Of a stretch of DNA of 64,000 nt, positions 1 through 7,885 are shown piece after piece (position 1 is the first letter of the stretch; each line of letters starts with the position of its first letter). A program made the position numbers and the translations under genes. The notes beneath the pieces are model-generated. The model had not been told where the DNA came from. It did not search any database and saw nothing but the letters and a program-made list of their open reading frames with translations. Source of the DNA: Pacificispira sp965223125 (lineage in GTDB: Bacteria > Pseudomonadota > Alphaproteobacteria > UBA8366 > Aestuariispiraceae); assembly GCA_965223125.1 (NCBI GenBank), contig OZ244984.1, forward strand, positions 3,534,001-3,598,000, written 5' to 3'.

Positions 1-264
1 CACGAACAGATCCTCGATTTCCGCACAGGCCCCGAATTCGACACCATGGGTGATGGTGGCTGTGACGAAGCCGACAGCGGTGCCGGTCCGGTCCAGCGCG
101 ATCAGGACCTTCGATGCTTCCGAAGCGATCATGCGGTTCAGGTTGGCGACCATCTGCGCAGGATCAACGGGTATGCCTTCCTCATGAAAGAAAGCCATGA
201 AGAGGGGCATCAGAGCGACGGCATCACCTTGCATGGCCTGACGGATGGAGATCGTATCGGTCAT
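1..264 (-). CDS. GNAT-family N-acetyltransferase (partial, C-terminus outside window)
   Basis: The first 88 codons of a minus-strand gene are present and the C-terminal part lies beyond the left edge. The translation opens MTDTISIRQAMQGDA, a typical first strand and helix of a GCN5-related acetyltransferase. Further on, GTAVGFVTATI and the motif EIEDLFV match the GNAT beta4-beta5 core that precedes the acetyl-CoA pyrophosphate loop. That loop (RxxGxG/A) would fall just past the edge and cannot be checked. The start is the only ATG at the head of this reading frame. The family transfers an acetyl group from acetyl-CoA to an amine; the substrate cannot be read from this fragment. The MttB-family gene ends 52 bases upstream on the same strand, so co-transcription is possible. 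Confidence 0.8.
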   Translation of the reverse strand, partial: MTDTISIRQAMQGDAVALMPLFMAFFHEEGIPVDPAQMVANLNRMIASEASKVLIALDRTGTAVGFVTATITHGVEFGACAEIEDLFV

Positions 265-316
265 GTCAGGTTTGTGCGGTGAAGTTCAAAGCCTGTCAAT
301 GCAGGCACTCGACCGT

Positions 317-1909
317 TTATTCCTTCGAAAAGCGCACCGGGAATTTCTCGCGGATGCGGGAGTCGATTTCTGCGGGGATGTGCGTCGGGTGGTGATCGCG
401 GAGGATTTCGGCGGTTTTCTTCACCGCTTTGTCGACGATGTTGGTGGAGCCGAGTTCGACCCATTCCTTCGGACTCGTGCGGTCGCCGACGGTTGGATAG
501 ACGTAATCGCGCTGCATCCGCTCAATCGTCTGGTTGTGGCCCAGATAGTGGCCCGGCCCCTGGATGCAAACCTGACGGATCGCGTCGAGTGAGAGCGAAT
601 CGTCGTCAACCTCGATCCCGCGCACGGTGCGCAGGCAGGCACCAATCGCGTCATTATCGATGACCACGCTTTCCAGACAGAAACCCAGCAGGCTGGCATG
701 CATACCTGCCGACTCATAGACCAGATTGGCCCCGGAATTGCCGACCAGGGCGTAGTTGTAGCCTTTTTCATAACCTGCCTGAGCGTCAGGAACTTTTGAA
801 TCCGCCATGCCGGCACAGACGCCACCGGTGAGGTCATAGAAATTTGCCATCTGGGCGCAGGCTGACATCAGCAGCGCTTGCTCACCGCTGCCCCCCGACA
901 TGGCACCAGTGCGCAGATCCGAGACGAAGGGCCATGTGCCGAAAATGCAGGGATGACCAGGGGCGAGTGCATTGACATAGACGAGTCCCGCAAGCACTTC
1001 GGCCACTTCCTGTACCACTGCCCCGGCCAGTGAGGCGGGGCTGGTGGCACCGGCCTGTCCGGCGGCCAGCAGCAGGATCGGCATGCCGCCGCGTACAGCG
1101 ACTTCCAGGCTTCGGCAGGCATCCTCGGCGAATTTCATCGGCGGCACAACGAAACAGTTGGACATGCTGACGAAGGGGCGCGCGCGCCATTTATCCTCGC
1201 CGCCCGCGATCATATGCAGCATTTCCAGGGAGGCTTCGACATGTTCGGGCAGGACCCAACTGCTGCCGACATGCTTCGACGTGCCGGATACCGAAGCATA
1301 GCAGGTGTTGAAATCCATCTCGAACGGGTCTGGCAGATCGCGGCAGACGATGGAGCGCTGATAGAAATGGATATGGTCCATCCGGTCCACGACACGTGCA
1401 ATGTTGTATAGATCCTGGGTCGTCGATTCGCGATAGATCCCGGTGATCGGGTCGATCATATGCACTGCTGCCCCTGCGGTGCCGAAATAGACTTTCTTTC
1501 CCCACGGTTCCATATCGTGCTTCGAATCCTGCCCATGAAGCACGAAGTTGCGTGCCGCAATGGCCAGCGTATCCTCGACCAGCGCGCGGGGTATGCAGAG
1601 GCGGCCATGCTCACTGATGAAACCACCCCGGGCGGTGACTGCATCGATGCAGGTGTGGATCGCATCGGCCAGCCCGACCGTTTCCAGAAGTTCGATGGCG
1701 GCTTCGTGAATCTTCAGGATATCGCTGTCGGACAGAACCTTGTAGCGCCCTCCCTCCATGCCGGGTCGGACCGGTCGGATGTCATCTGTCAGGGGGGCGG
1801 CCCGCAGTGCCTGCCGGGCGAGCCTGCCTCCGCGCCGCTTGTTTGCGGCAGGTTCGTCGGCGCTATCCAGAAGGACGGGATCCGAAGCAAGCGGGGCCGG
1901 AGACGACAT
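317..1909 (-). CDS. trimethylamine methyltransferase (MttB) family protein, non-pyrrolysine type
   Basis: This 530-residue protein belongs to the MttB superfamily of corrinoid-dependent methyltransferases. Typical segments are SDSDILKIHEAAIELLETVG near the start, YFGTAGAAVHMID, and the C-terminal GPGHYLGHNQTIERM. The frame is open throughout with no internal amber codon, so it is a non-pyrrolysine homologue of the kind that demethylates glycine betaine, proline betaine, carnitine or related quaternary amines in characterised members. The exact substrate is not readable. The frame extends 31 codons upstream, but an AAGGA motif sits just before the ATG at 1909, which I chose. No corrinoid protein or MtbA/MtgA partner is nearby. 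The divergently transcribed GcvA-like LysR gene is a plausible regulator. Confidence 0.85.
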   Translation of the reverse strand: MSSPAPLASDPVLLDSADEPAANKRRGGRLARQALRAAPLTDDIRPVRPGMEGGRYKVLSDSDILKIHEAAIELLETVGLADAIHTCIDAVTARGGFISEHGRLCIPRALVEDTLAIAARNFVLHGQDSKHDMEPWGKKVYFGTAGAAVHMIDPITGIYRESTTQDLYNIARVVDRMDHIHFYQRSIVCRDLPDPFEMDFNTCYASVSGTSKHVGSSWVLPEHVEASLEMLHMIAGGEDKWRARPFVSMSNCFVVPPMKFAEDACRSLEVAVRGGMPILLLAAGQAGATSPASLAGAVVQEVAEVLAGLVYVNALAPGHPCIFGTWPFVSDLRTGAMSGGSGEQALLMSACAQMANFYDLTGGVCAGMADSKVPDAQAGYEKGYNYALVGNSGANLVYESAGMHASLLGFCLESVVIDNDAIGACLRTVRGIEVDDDSLSLDAIRQVCIQGPGHYLGHNQTIERMQRDYVYPTVGDRTSPKEWVELGSTNIVDKAVKKTAEILRDHHPTHIPAEIDSRIREKFPVRFSKE

Positions 1910-2129
1910 GAGCGGGAATCCTTGTTTGCTGGACCATGCATCAGGCACCGAAATGGTACCAGTTTCAGTAACACAGTAAGGCTCTTTTCCGATAATCGGC
2001 AATTTCTATATTCTCAAATATTGGTAAGTTCATTTCAGCTAAGGCATCTCTTGATCAGGGGCGGTGTCCCTGCCATAGCTAACCAAACAAGCGTGATGGA
2101 TCGTTTAGTTCAGTTCATGAGGAACCTGC
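1910..2129. promoter_or_regulatory. divergent promoter region between MttB-family gene and LysR gene
   Basis: This is the 220-bp intergenic region between the two divergent genes. It is more AT-rich than its neighbours around 2000-2045. It holds an imperfect inverted repeat, AACCAAAC near 2082 and GTTTAGTT near 2105 (7 of 8 bases complementary, spacer about 16), which could be a regulator site. No clear -35/-10 pair was found. Confidence 0.35.
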
Positions 2130-3074
2130 ATGGCCAGTGACAGATGCACCCCGACTAGCCGTCACCGGCGACTGCCTTCGTTGAGTGCGTTGCGCGCCTT
2201 CGAGGCGGCGGCACGGCATGGCAGTTTCCGGGCGGCGGCGGATGAACTCAATGTCACTCATTCCGCGATCAGCCATCAGGTAAAGGCGCTTGAGGACCAT
2301 CTGAACGTGCCATTATTCTCACGCGGCGGCAGGGCGGTTCGCCTGACGGAGGAGGGGCGGATACTGTTTCCGATTCTGCGTGAATCCTTCGATAACATCG
2401 TTGCCGGAACCGATATGCTACGGCGTCGGCAAAGTGCTGGGCCGCTGACAATTCAGGTTTATGTCACTCTGGCGGTGCGCTGGCTTCTGCCGCGTCTGCA
2501 CGCCTTCTCCCAGGTGCAGCCGGATGTCCAGGTGGCCCTGGCAACCTCTTACACCGATTGGGATTTTGCCCGTGGGGAAGTCGATGCGGGCATCCTGTTT
2601 GTCGAGACCAAGCATGCGGATCTGGACTATACGTTATTGGGAAAGGGTCGGTTGTTTCCGGTTTGCGCTCCCTCACTTCTGGAATCCGGGCCACCTCTCA
2701 GGACACCGGAGGATTTGCGTCATCATCGGCTTTTGGATGTGTATCCGGCCAAGCACGACTGGCCGGACTGGTTGCGGGCGGCAGGTGTTGAATTCCTGAC
2801 ACCCAATGTCAGCGGATCCCGCTTCGACAGTTATCTGCTGGCGCTGGAGGAAGCGGCATCCGGATCGGGGGTTTCACTGGCTCTTGAAGCCTTTGTCGCG
2901 GATGACCTGAAGCGCGGGCGGCTGGTGATGCCGTTCGATCTGAAGGTGGAATGCCGACGTCCCTGGTATTTTGTCTGTCCGAAGGAACGGCGCAATGAAC
3001 CTCGTGTTGCAAAATTTAGGGATTGGCTGTTAGGGTGTATTCGAGGACCCAACGGCGATACGGGATTTGATTAG
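2130..3074 (+). CDS. LysR-family regulator, GcvA-like
   Basis: A 314-residue LysR-type regulator. The N-terminal winged helix-turn-helix covers about residues 15-75, with LSALRAFEAAARHGSFRAAA and NVTHSAISHQVKALEDHL as the DNA-binding helices. A periplasmic-binding-protein-like effector domain follows, with VYVTLAVRWLLPRL, typical of the GcvA subgroup. GAGGAA lies before the ATG. It is divergent from the MttB-family gene across about 220 bp, the usual geometry for a LysR regulator and its target, so control of that methyltransferase in response to its amine substrate is likely but inferred. The C-terminal tail (CIRGPNGDTGFD) is ordinary. Confidence 0.88.
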   Translation: MASDRCTPTSRHRRLPSLSALRAFEAAARHGSFRAAADELNVTHSAISHQVKALEDHLNVPLFSRGGRAVRLTEEGRILFPILRESFDNIVAGTDMLRRRQSAGPLTIQVYVTLAVRWLLPRLHAFSQVQPDVQVALATSYTDWDFARGEVDAGILFVETKHADLDYTLLGKGRLFPVCAPSLLESGPPLRTPEDLRHHRLLDVYPAKHDWPDWLRAAGVEFLTPNVSGSRFDSYLLALEEAASGSGVSLALEAFVADDLKRGRLVMPFDLKVECRRPWYFVCPKERRNEPRVAKFRDWLLGCIRGPNGDTGFD

Positions 3075-3223
3075 CGGTACCTGCGATTCAGACTCGCATG
3101 ACGCACGCTGATCCGGTATTAAGAATTGGCTCTTTGGAGTGGGTGGGCAATTCATGAAAGCAGCGCTTGGCGATGGGCCTTCGGGACACGCGGTGTTCTC
3201 TTTTTGGGGTATATTCGGGCGGC

Positions 3224-5203
3224 ATGACAGATAATTCAGCAGGGGCAGGGGCTAAATTCCGGAAACGGTTTATGAGGGCTTTCAGAGAGCGGGAAATTAT
3301 CCTGCGTTCAGAAGGTTCGATCCGGTATATACGGCTTGGTCGTGTGCCGCAGATGACATTTGCCGGTGCGCTTCTATGCACCACCGTATGGCTTGCCGGT
3401 GCCAATGGTCTGGTCTGGGTGCAGGAAGCGCGGATCGAACGTAAGCTTGCCGAAATCCAGGAAGCCCGCGTCGCCTATGAGCGCCTGCATGGCGACATGA
3501 TGTCTTATCAGCAAAGGGTTGCTGAACTGGCCAAGGATATCCTGTCGCGCGCCGGTTCGGACTCGTCCCAGGGCGTGGTTGATTTGGCCGAACTGGCCTC
3601 CGTTGCAGGTGGCATTGAAAATGCTTTCGAGAAGATCAATCGCGATCTGAATCTGACCCAGGTAGATCGGGACCGGATCATCCAGAGCCGCGATGCCTTG
3701 CATGACCAGATTTCAAAGCTGGAACACAGTCTTGCCGCTGCGCGGGATCATGTCGCTATTCTAGAGGGCAGCGTTGAGCAGCGCGATCTACAATTGGCTT
3801 TGGAGCGCGCCGAGATAAACGCACTGTCCGGCAGTCGGGACGACTGGCGTCTGCGCGCGGAACAACTGTCGCAGGATCTGGGCACCGCATCCCGCATGAT
3901 TGAGGATTTGAATTCCCGGCTGGAGATCACGACAACGGCGTTGACCGAGGAACGGACCCGCGTTGAGGATCTGGATGATGTTCGGACCCGGCTGGCGCGA
4001 CAGGTTGAATCCCTGCAGTCGGGTCTCAGTGCCGCACAGTCACGGGGTGAGCGTCTGACCGCCAATGTGATGCAGTTGACTGAAAATCTGCGAACGCTGG
4101 AAACCGAGCGTGTTGCAATGGCGGGGGAAAGGGAATCCCTGACGGCGGATCTGGCGGTTGTTGAGGCGGAATTGAACCTGCATCAATCAGCAACCGACAA
4201 GACTCGCCAGCGCCTGGAATCTGTTGTTCAGCAACTGGCTGAACTGACCGATGCCTCTAATCAGGGCGGCGATGGCGACGAGGAAATCGGGGCGTTGCAA
4301 GCGTTGGAAATGCAGATCGGTGATCTGATGGCGGAACTGCGCACGGCGCGCAATAATGCGGTCGATATGGAAACCGCTATCGGTGATGTCGTTGTGGGAT
4401 TGGCGCAGGTTGCCGGGGATTCACCCGCGCGGCTGGATGCGATCAACGGGACATTGGAAAAAGTATCCCTGACCCGTGAACTGCTGGACGCGGTGACAAG
4501 CGTTCAGGAAGATCAGCACCAGCTTATCACGCAATTGACACAGGAGGCGGAAGACGGCATTTCCAGGAATGAAGGTATCCTGAAAATGGCAGGGCTGGAT
4601 GTCGACAAGCTGCTGCGCGTGGCCGGTTTTGATACTGGTATGGGAGGGCCGGTGGCGGTTGCTTCCTTGAATGAAAGCATGGCCTTGCAGACGGTTATGG
4701 AGCCGACGCTGGCCAGTGAACTGGCGACCAATGTCGAAATCCTCCAAAGTCGGTTGATGCGGATGTCAGCATTGAATGAGGTAATGCGCTGCGTTCCGCT
4801 GCTCTCGCCTGTTGACAACTTTCAGATGACGTCACCTTTCGGGAAGCGCAAGGACCCGATCAATGGGAAATCGTCCTTTCACAGCGGGATCGATATCGGT
4901 GGATGGACCGGGATTCCGGTGCATGTCTCAGCCCCTGGAACGGTGACTTTCGCGGGGCGGAATGCGGGCTATGGTTTCATGGTCGAGGTTGATCATGGAT
5001 GCGGGATCAAGACGATCTATGCCCATTTGAAGAAAATCAATGTGAAGAAGGGGGAGATCGTGGAACATCGTAAAGTGATCGGGACACTTGGTACGACCGG
5101 GCGCAGTACAGGACCGCATGTACATTATGAAGTTGTCGTCGATGGTTCTCATATGGACCCGGAAGCATTCATAGAAGCGGGGCGTCATGTTCACAAAATC
5201 TAA
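3224..5203 (+). CDS. LmdC-like M23 (LytM) peptidase with long coiled coil, bactofilin partner
   Basis: A 659-residue bitopic membrane protein. Residues 1-43 are cytoplasmic and include EREIILRSEGSIRYIRLG, a segment resembling the one by which LmdC peptidases engage bactofilins. A transmembrane helix spans about 44-67. A very long coiled-coil periplasmic region rich in Leu, Glu, Arg and Gln runs to about residue 500. The C-terminal LytM/M23 domain has the zinc ligands HSGID (H553, D557) and HVH (H632, H634), so it should be an active peptidoglycan endopeptidase. The frame is open 19 codons further upstream, but MTDNSAG at 3224 gives the expected short cytoplasmic head. The stop overlaps the bactofilin start by 17 bases, which implies translational coupling and a joint role in localised cell-wall remodelling. 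Confidence 0.9.
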   Translation: MTDNSAGAGAKFRKRFMRAFREREIILRSEGSIRYIRLGRVPQMTFAGALLCTTVWLAGANGLVWVQEARIERKLAEIQEARVAYERLHGDMMSYQQRVAELAKDILSRAGSDSSQGVVDLAELASVAGGIENAFEKINRDLNLTQVDRDRIIQSRDALHDQISKLEHSLAAARDHVAILEGSVEQRDLQLALERAEINALSGSRDDWRLRAEQLSQDLGTASRMIEDLNSRLEITTTALTEERTRVEDLDDVRTRLARQVESLQSGLSAAQSRGERLTANVMQLTENLRTLETERVAMAGERESLTADLAVVEAELNLHQSATDKTRQRLESVVQQLAELTDASNQGGDGDEEIGALQALEMQIGDLMAELRTARNNAVDMETAIGDVVVGLAQVAGDSPARLDAINGTLEKVSLTRELLDAVTSVQEDQHQLITQLTQEAEDGISRNEGILKMAGLDVDKLLRVAGFDTGMGGPVAVASLNESMALQTVMEPTLASELATNVEILQSRLMRMSALNEVMRCVPLLSPVDNFQMTSPFGKRKDPINGKSSFHSGIDIGGWTGIPVHVSAPGTVTFAGRNAGYGFMVEVDHGCGIKTIYAHLKKINVKKGEIVEHRKVIGTLGTTGRSTGPHVHYEVVVDGSHMDPEAFIEAGRHVHKI

Positions 5204-5630
5204 GCCCAACACAAATACGGCAAAACCTTCGTCTGTGGCACAGCAGAAGCCGGTTCGACCTGGTCCTCCTTCCATTGTTGCTGCCGATATGTGCATATTG
5301 GGCGACTTGGAATCTGAAGGCGATGTTCAGGTTGATGGTCGCGTCAATGGTGATCTTCGAACTCGTACCGTCACGATCGGGCAGGGTGCGACCATTAACG
5401 GAGCAATCACTGGTGAGACGATCAAGATCGCAGGGACGGTCAACGGGGAAATCCGGGGCAGCACGGTCGTTCTGACCGCGACGGCCAAGGTTGTGGGGGA
5501 TATCCATCACAAGAGCCTGTCCATTGATGCCGGTGCCTTCCTGCAAGGTCTCTGCAAACGAATGAGTACAGAGGAAAAAATTTCCGAAGTGGAAGAATTC
5601 GGACCCAGGGCACTGGCTGGCCCCAAATAA
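5187..5630 (+). CDS. bactofilin
   Basis: A 147-residue protein with a central bactofilin domain (about residues 30-115) built of short repeated beta-helix turns: ILGDLESEGDVQVDGRVNGD, then VTIGQGATINGAI, IKIAGTVNGEI and VVLTATAKVVGDIHHKSLSID. The flanking N-terminal segment is Pro/Lys-rich and the C-terminus is short and polar. Bactofilins polymerise without nucleotide into filaments that scaffold cell-shape and cell-wall enzymes in the cytoplasm under the inner membrane. Overlap with the upstream M23 gene strongly suggests the two proteins work together, as BacA and LmdC do in stalked alphaproteobacteria. Confidence 0.93.
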   Translation: MFTKSKPNTNTAKPSSVAQQKPVRPGPPSIVAADMCILGDLESEGDVQVDGRVNGDLRTRTVTIGQGATINGAITGETIKIAGTVNGEIRGSTVVLTATAKVVGDIHHKSLSIDAGAFLQGLCKRMSTEEKISEVEEFGPRALAGPK

Positions 5631-5647
5631 GGTGTCTTTGTTTCTCC

Positions 5648-5866
5648 GTGATGATCTTTATGGCTTTTCGACGTTTCAAATGGAATTCGAGCGTCCGAAA
5701 TTCCTGTTCCCTGGAAGGTGGGGAGCAGCTATCCAGGGGCAAAGGTGACCGGCAGGGTGCTGGACCCGATGATTTCGATTCTCGCATGGGCATGAGTGAA
5801 GGTAGCAGTCCTTTGATTCCCGCTTCTTCTGACTACGGGAAATTGGAAATGTCACAGCCTTCATAA
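5648..5866 (+). CDS. doubtful small ORF downstream of bactofilin
   Basis: An open frame of 72 codons begins 17 bases after the bactofilin stop. Its product has no recognisable domain, signal or membrane segment (start region MMIFMAFRRFKWN, end region SDYGKLEMSQPS). No convincing ribosome-binding site is seen. It may be a chance frame in the 3' untranslated region; I list it only because it is the sole open frame of any length here on this strand. Confidence 0.15.
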   Translation: MMIFMAFRRFKWNSSVRNSCSLEGGEQLSRGKGDRQGAGPDDFDSRMGMSEGSSPLIPASSDYGKLEMSQPS

Positions 5867-5869
5867 ATT

Positions 5870-6266
5870 TCTCTTCGCCCTCTTTGATAGCATCATTTCC
5901 TTTCTTTTTTCCTCAGGTGTAGACGGGATACCTAATGTTCCGTTCAACCCCACCGGAGGACCGGTTACAATTTGGCCCGGTACAATGCCATTTCTAACGT
6001 CAAACAGCGTTATTTGCGCCTGCGGCTCTAAAGCTCCCCTCGACAGTTTTGGCCAGAAATGTTCTTGATTCTCGCAGTGATGATGCGGAGGTGATCGATA
6101 ATCAAGCATCTGTGAGTTTATTCAAAAAAGAACATGGTGACTAAACTATTTATCATTGATCATATATAATAAGTAATTAAATTTCATGAATTTACCGCAA
6201 TGCAGCATGAATAATTCCTCATTCGTATCAATTTCAGATGATTCCGTCCTTGACGAAGTTTAGTGA
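5870..6266. other. AT-rich intergenic island, no recognised gene
   Basis: About 400 bp whose base composition differs strongly from the surroundings, being especially rich in A and T between 6110 and 6260. A minus-strand frame of 82 codons (5861-6109; contains DVRNGIVPGQIVTGPP) and a plus-strand frame over the same bases (contains NVPFNPTGGPVTIWPG) are both open, but I recognise neither. It could be a decayed gene remnant or a long promoter region of the ABC/dihydroxyacetone kinase operon. Confidence 0.4.
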
Positions 6267-6286
6267 TTGAGTTTATCTAAACTCAA
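6267..6286. promoter_or_regulatory. perfect 20-bp palindromic operator candidate upstream of ABC/Dha operon
   Basis: The sequence TTGAGTTTATCTAAACTCAA is an exact inverted repeat with 9-bp arms around TC, centred about 124 bases before the binding-protein start. A further GTTTA lies one and a half helical turns upstream. Size and symmetry are typical of a dimeric repressor operator. The helix-turn-helix protein encoded inside the operon is one candidate ligand, by inference. Confidence 0.6.
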
Positions 6287-6399
6287 TTGGCGGACTTTCC
6301 TTAACAATAAACCAGCCGCCAAAGACGCCCTCAGTGTTACAGAACGGATTGGATGTATCCGGATCGACTCAGAGGGTAAAACCACTTTGGGAGGAATCA

Positions 6400-7731
6400 A
6401 TGAAACACGTAAGAGGCGCCGCTGCGACAGCGGCCTTGGTGGCTGGACTTATGACCCTCGGTGCGGGAGGGGCACAGGCGCAGGACAAGGAAATCACACT
6501 CTGCTGGGCGGCATGGGATCCGGCGAATGCGCTGGTCGAATTGTCGAAGGATTTCACGGCCGAAACCGGCATCAAGATGAATTTCGAGTTTGTTCCCTGG
6601 ACCAGTTTCGCCGACCGGATGCTGAACGAACTGAATTCCGGCGGGAAGCTCTGTGACCTGATGATCGGTGACAGCCAGTGGATCGGTGGCGGGGCAACCT
6701 ATGGCCACTACGTCAAGCTGAACGACTTCTTCGACAAGGAAGGCATCTCGATGGAGGATTTCCTGCCCGCTACAGTCGATGCTTATTCGACCTGGCCAAA
6801 GGGAACGCCGAACTACTATGCGCTTCCGGCCATGGGGGATGCGCTGGGCTGGGTTTACCGTAAGGACTGGTTTGCGCGCGAAGACCTGCAAGCGGAATTC
6901 AAAGCGAAACACGGGCGTGATCTGGCCCCACCGAAGACCTGGACGGAATTGAAGGAAGTCGGCGAGTTCTTCCAGGGGCGGGAGATTGATGGAAAAACCG
7001 TATATGGCGCGGCGATCTATACCGAACGGGGTTCGGAAGGGATCACCATGGGTGTCACTGCGGCCATGTATGCCTGGGGCTTCGAGTACGAGAAGACGCC
7101 GGGTTCTTACGATATGGAAGGTGTGGTGAATTCGCCCGAAGCGGCAGAGGCGGTCGAGTTCTACAAATCGCTCTATGACTGTTGTACACCGCCCGGCCAT
7201 TCGGACGCCTATATGGTTGCAAATCTGGATGCCTATAAGTCGGGTCAGGTGGCGATGCAGATGAACTGGTTCGCCTTCTTCCCCGGTATCGCTAAGGATG
7301 AAACCGTCGGCGGGGATGTCTCGGGTTTCTTCGTCAATCCGGAACAGAAGGTCGCAGCCTCAACGCTGGGCGGCCAGGGGATTTCTGTTGTCGCCTATTC
7401 CGAGAAGCAGGACGAGGCGCTGCAATATATCAAGTGGTTCGCACAGCCAGGCGTTCAGGCGAAATGGTGGGAACTGGGCGGCTATTCCTGCCATGTAGAA
7501 GTGGCGGGTGCTGCGGACTTCCCACAATCGACCCCATTCGCCGGAGAATTCCTGAAGGCCATGGGTGGCGTGAAGGATTTCTGGCAGGAGCCGACCTATG
7601 CGGAATTGTTGCTGGCGATGCAACAGCGCATTCATAACTATGTCGTCGCCGGTGAAGGCACGGCACAGGAAGCACTGGACAAGCTGATCGTCGATTGGAC
7701 ACAAGTGTTCGAGGATGACGGGAAGCTCTAG
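6400..7731 (+). CDS. ABC transporter substrate-binding protein (carbohydrate type)
   Basis: A 443-residue extracellular solute-binding protein of the family-1 (maltose-binding-like) fold. A Sec signal peptide (hydrophobic AATAALVAGLMTLGAGG, predicted cleavage after AQA at residue 27) is followed by the mature start QDKEITLCWAAWDPANAL, a first beta strand and helix typical of the fold. LCDLMIGDSQWIGGGATYG and YALPAMGDALGWVYRKDWF are typical ligand-cleft elements. A GGAGGA motif precedes the chosen ATG, and the open frame extends 22 codons upstream without support. It is the first gene of the importer/dihydroxyacetone-kinase operon, so dihydroxyacetone, glycerol or a related short polyol or ketose is a reasonable guess at ligand; the sequence alone does not prove it. 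Confidence 0.9.
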   Translation: MKHVRGAAATAALVAGLMTLGAGGAQAQDKEITLCWAAWDPANALVELSKDFTAETGIKMNFEFVPWTSFADRMLNELNSGGKLCDLMIGDSQWIGGGATYGHYVKLNDFFDKEGISMEDFLPATVDAYSTWPKGTPNYYALPAMGDALGWVYRKDWFAREDLQAEFKAKHGRDLAPPKTWTELKEVGEFFQGREIDGKTVYGAAIYTERGSEGITMGVTAAMYAWGFEYEKTPGSYDMEGVVNSPEAAEAVEFYKSLYDCCTPPGHSDAYMVANLDAYKSGQVAMQMNWFAFFPGIAKDETVGGDVSGFFVNPEQKVAASTLGGQGISVVAYSEKQDEALQYIKWFAQPGVQAKWWELGGYSCHVEVAGAADFPQSTPFAGEFLKAMGGVKDFWQEPTYAELLLAMQQRIHNYVVAGEGTAQEALDKLIVDWTQVFEDDGKL

Positions 7732-7748
7732 TCTCCCCGTTGCGGATT

Positions 7749-7789
7749 TATCCGGCGTGCCGGTCATTTCATCGACCGCACGCCGGATA
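7749..7789 (+). terminator. intercistronic stem-loop after binding-protein gene
   Basis: TATCCGGCGTG (7749-7759) pairs perfectly with 7779-7789, and the inner CGGTC pairs with GACCG across an 8-base loop, giving a 16-bp stem with one bulged C. It lies 18 bases after the binding-protein stop and has no T-tract. Such hairpins commonly cause partial termination or protect the 3' end, raising binding-protein mRNA over that of the permeases. Confidence 0.7.
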
Positions 7790-7885
7790 TCCCGCCCCTG
7801 ACAATTGTGTCTATCATAGTCTGTTAGCAGTCACTGGAACCCCGGTTTCCTGCGCTCTCGGTTTCCCTGTGTTGGATGATCTGTC

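Noticed and set aside
1910..2002. N-terminal extension of the MttB-family frame to an upstream ATG
   Set aside because: The ATG at 1909 has an AAGGA motif, and the extra 31 residues do not resemble the family.
5861..6109. 82-codon minus-strand frame in the AT-rich spacer
   Set aside because: No recognised domain; the overlapping plus-strand frame is equally protein-like, so neither can be preferred.
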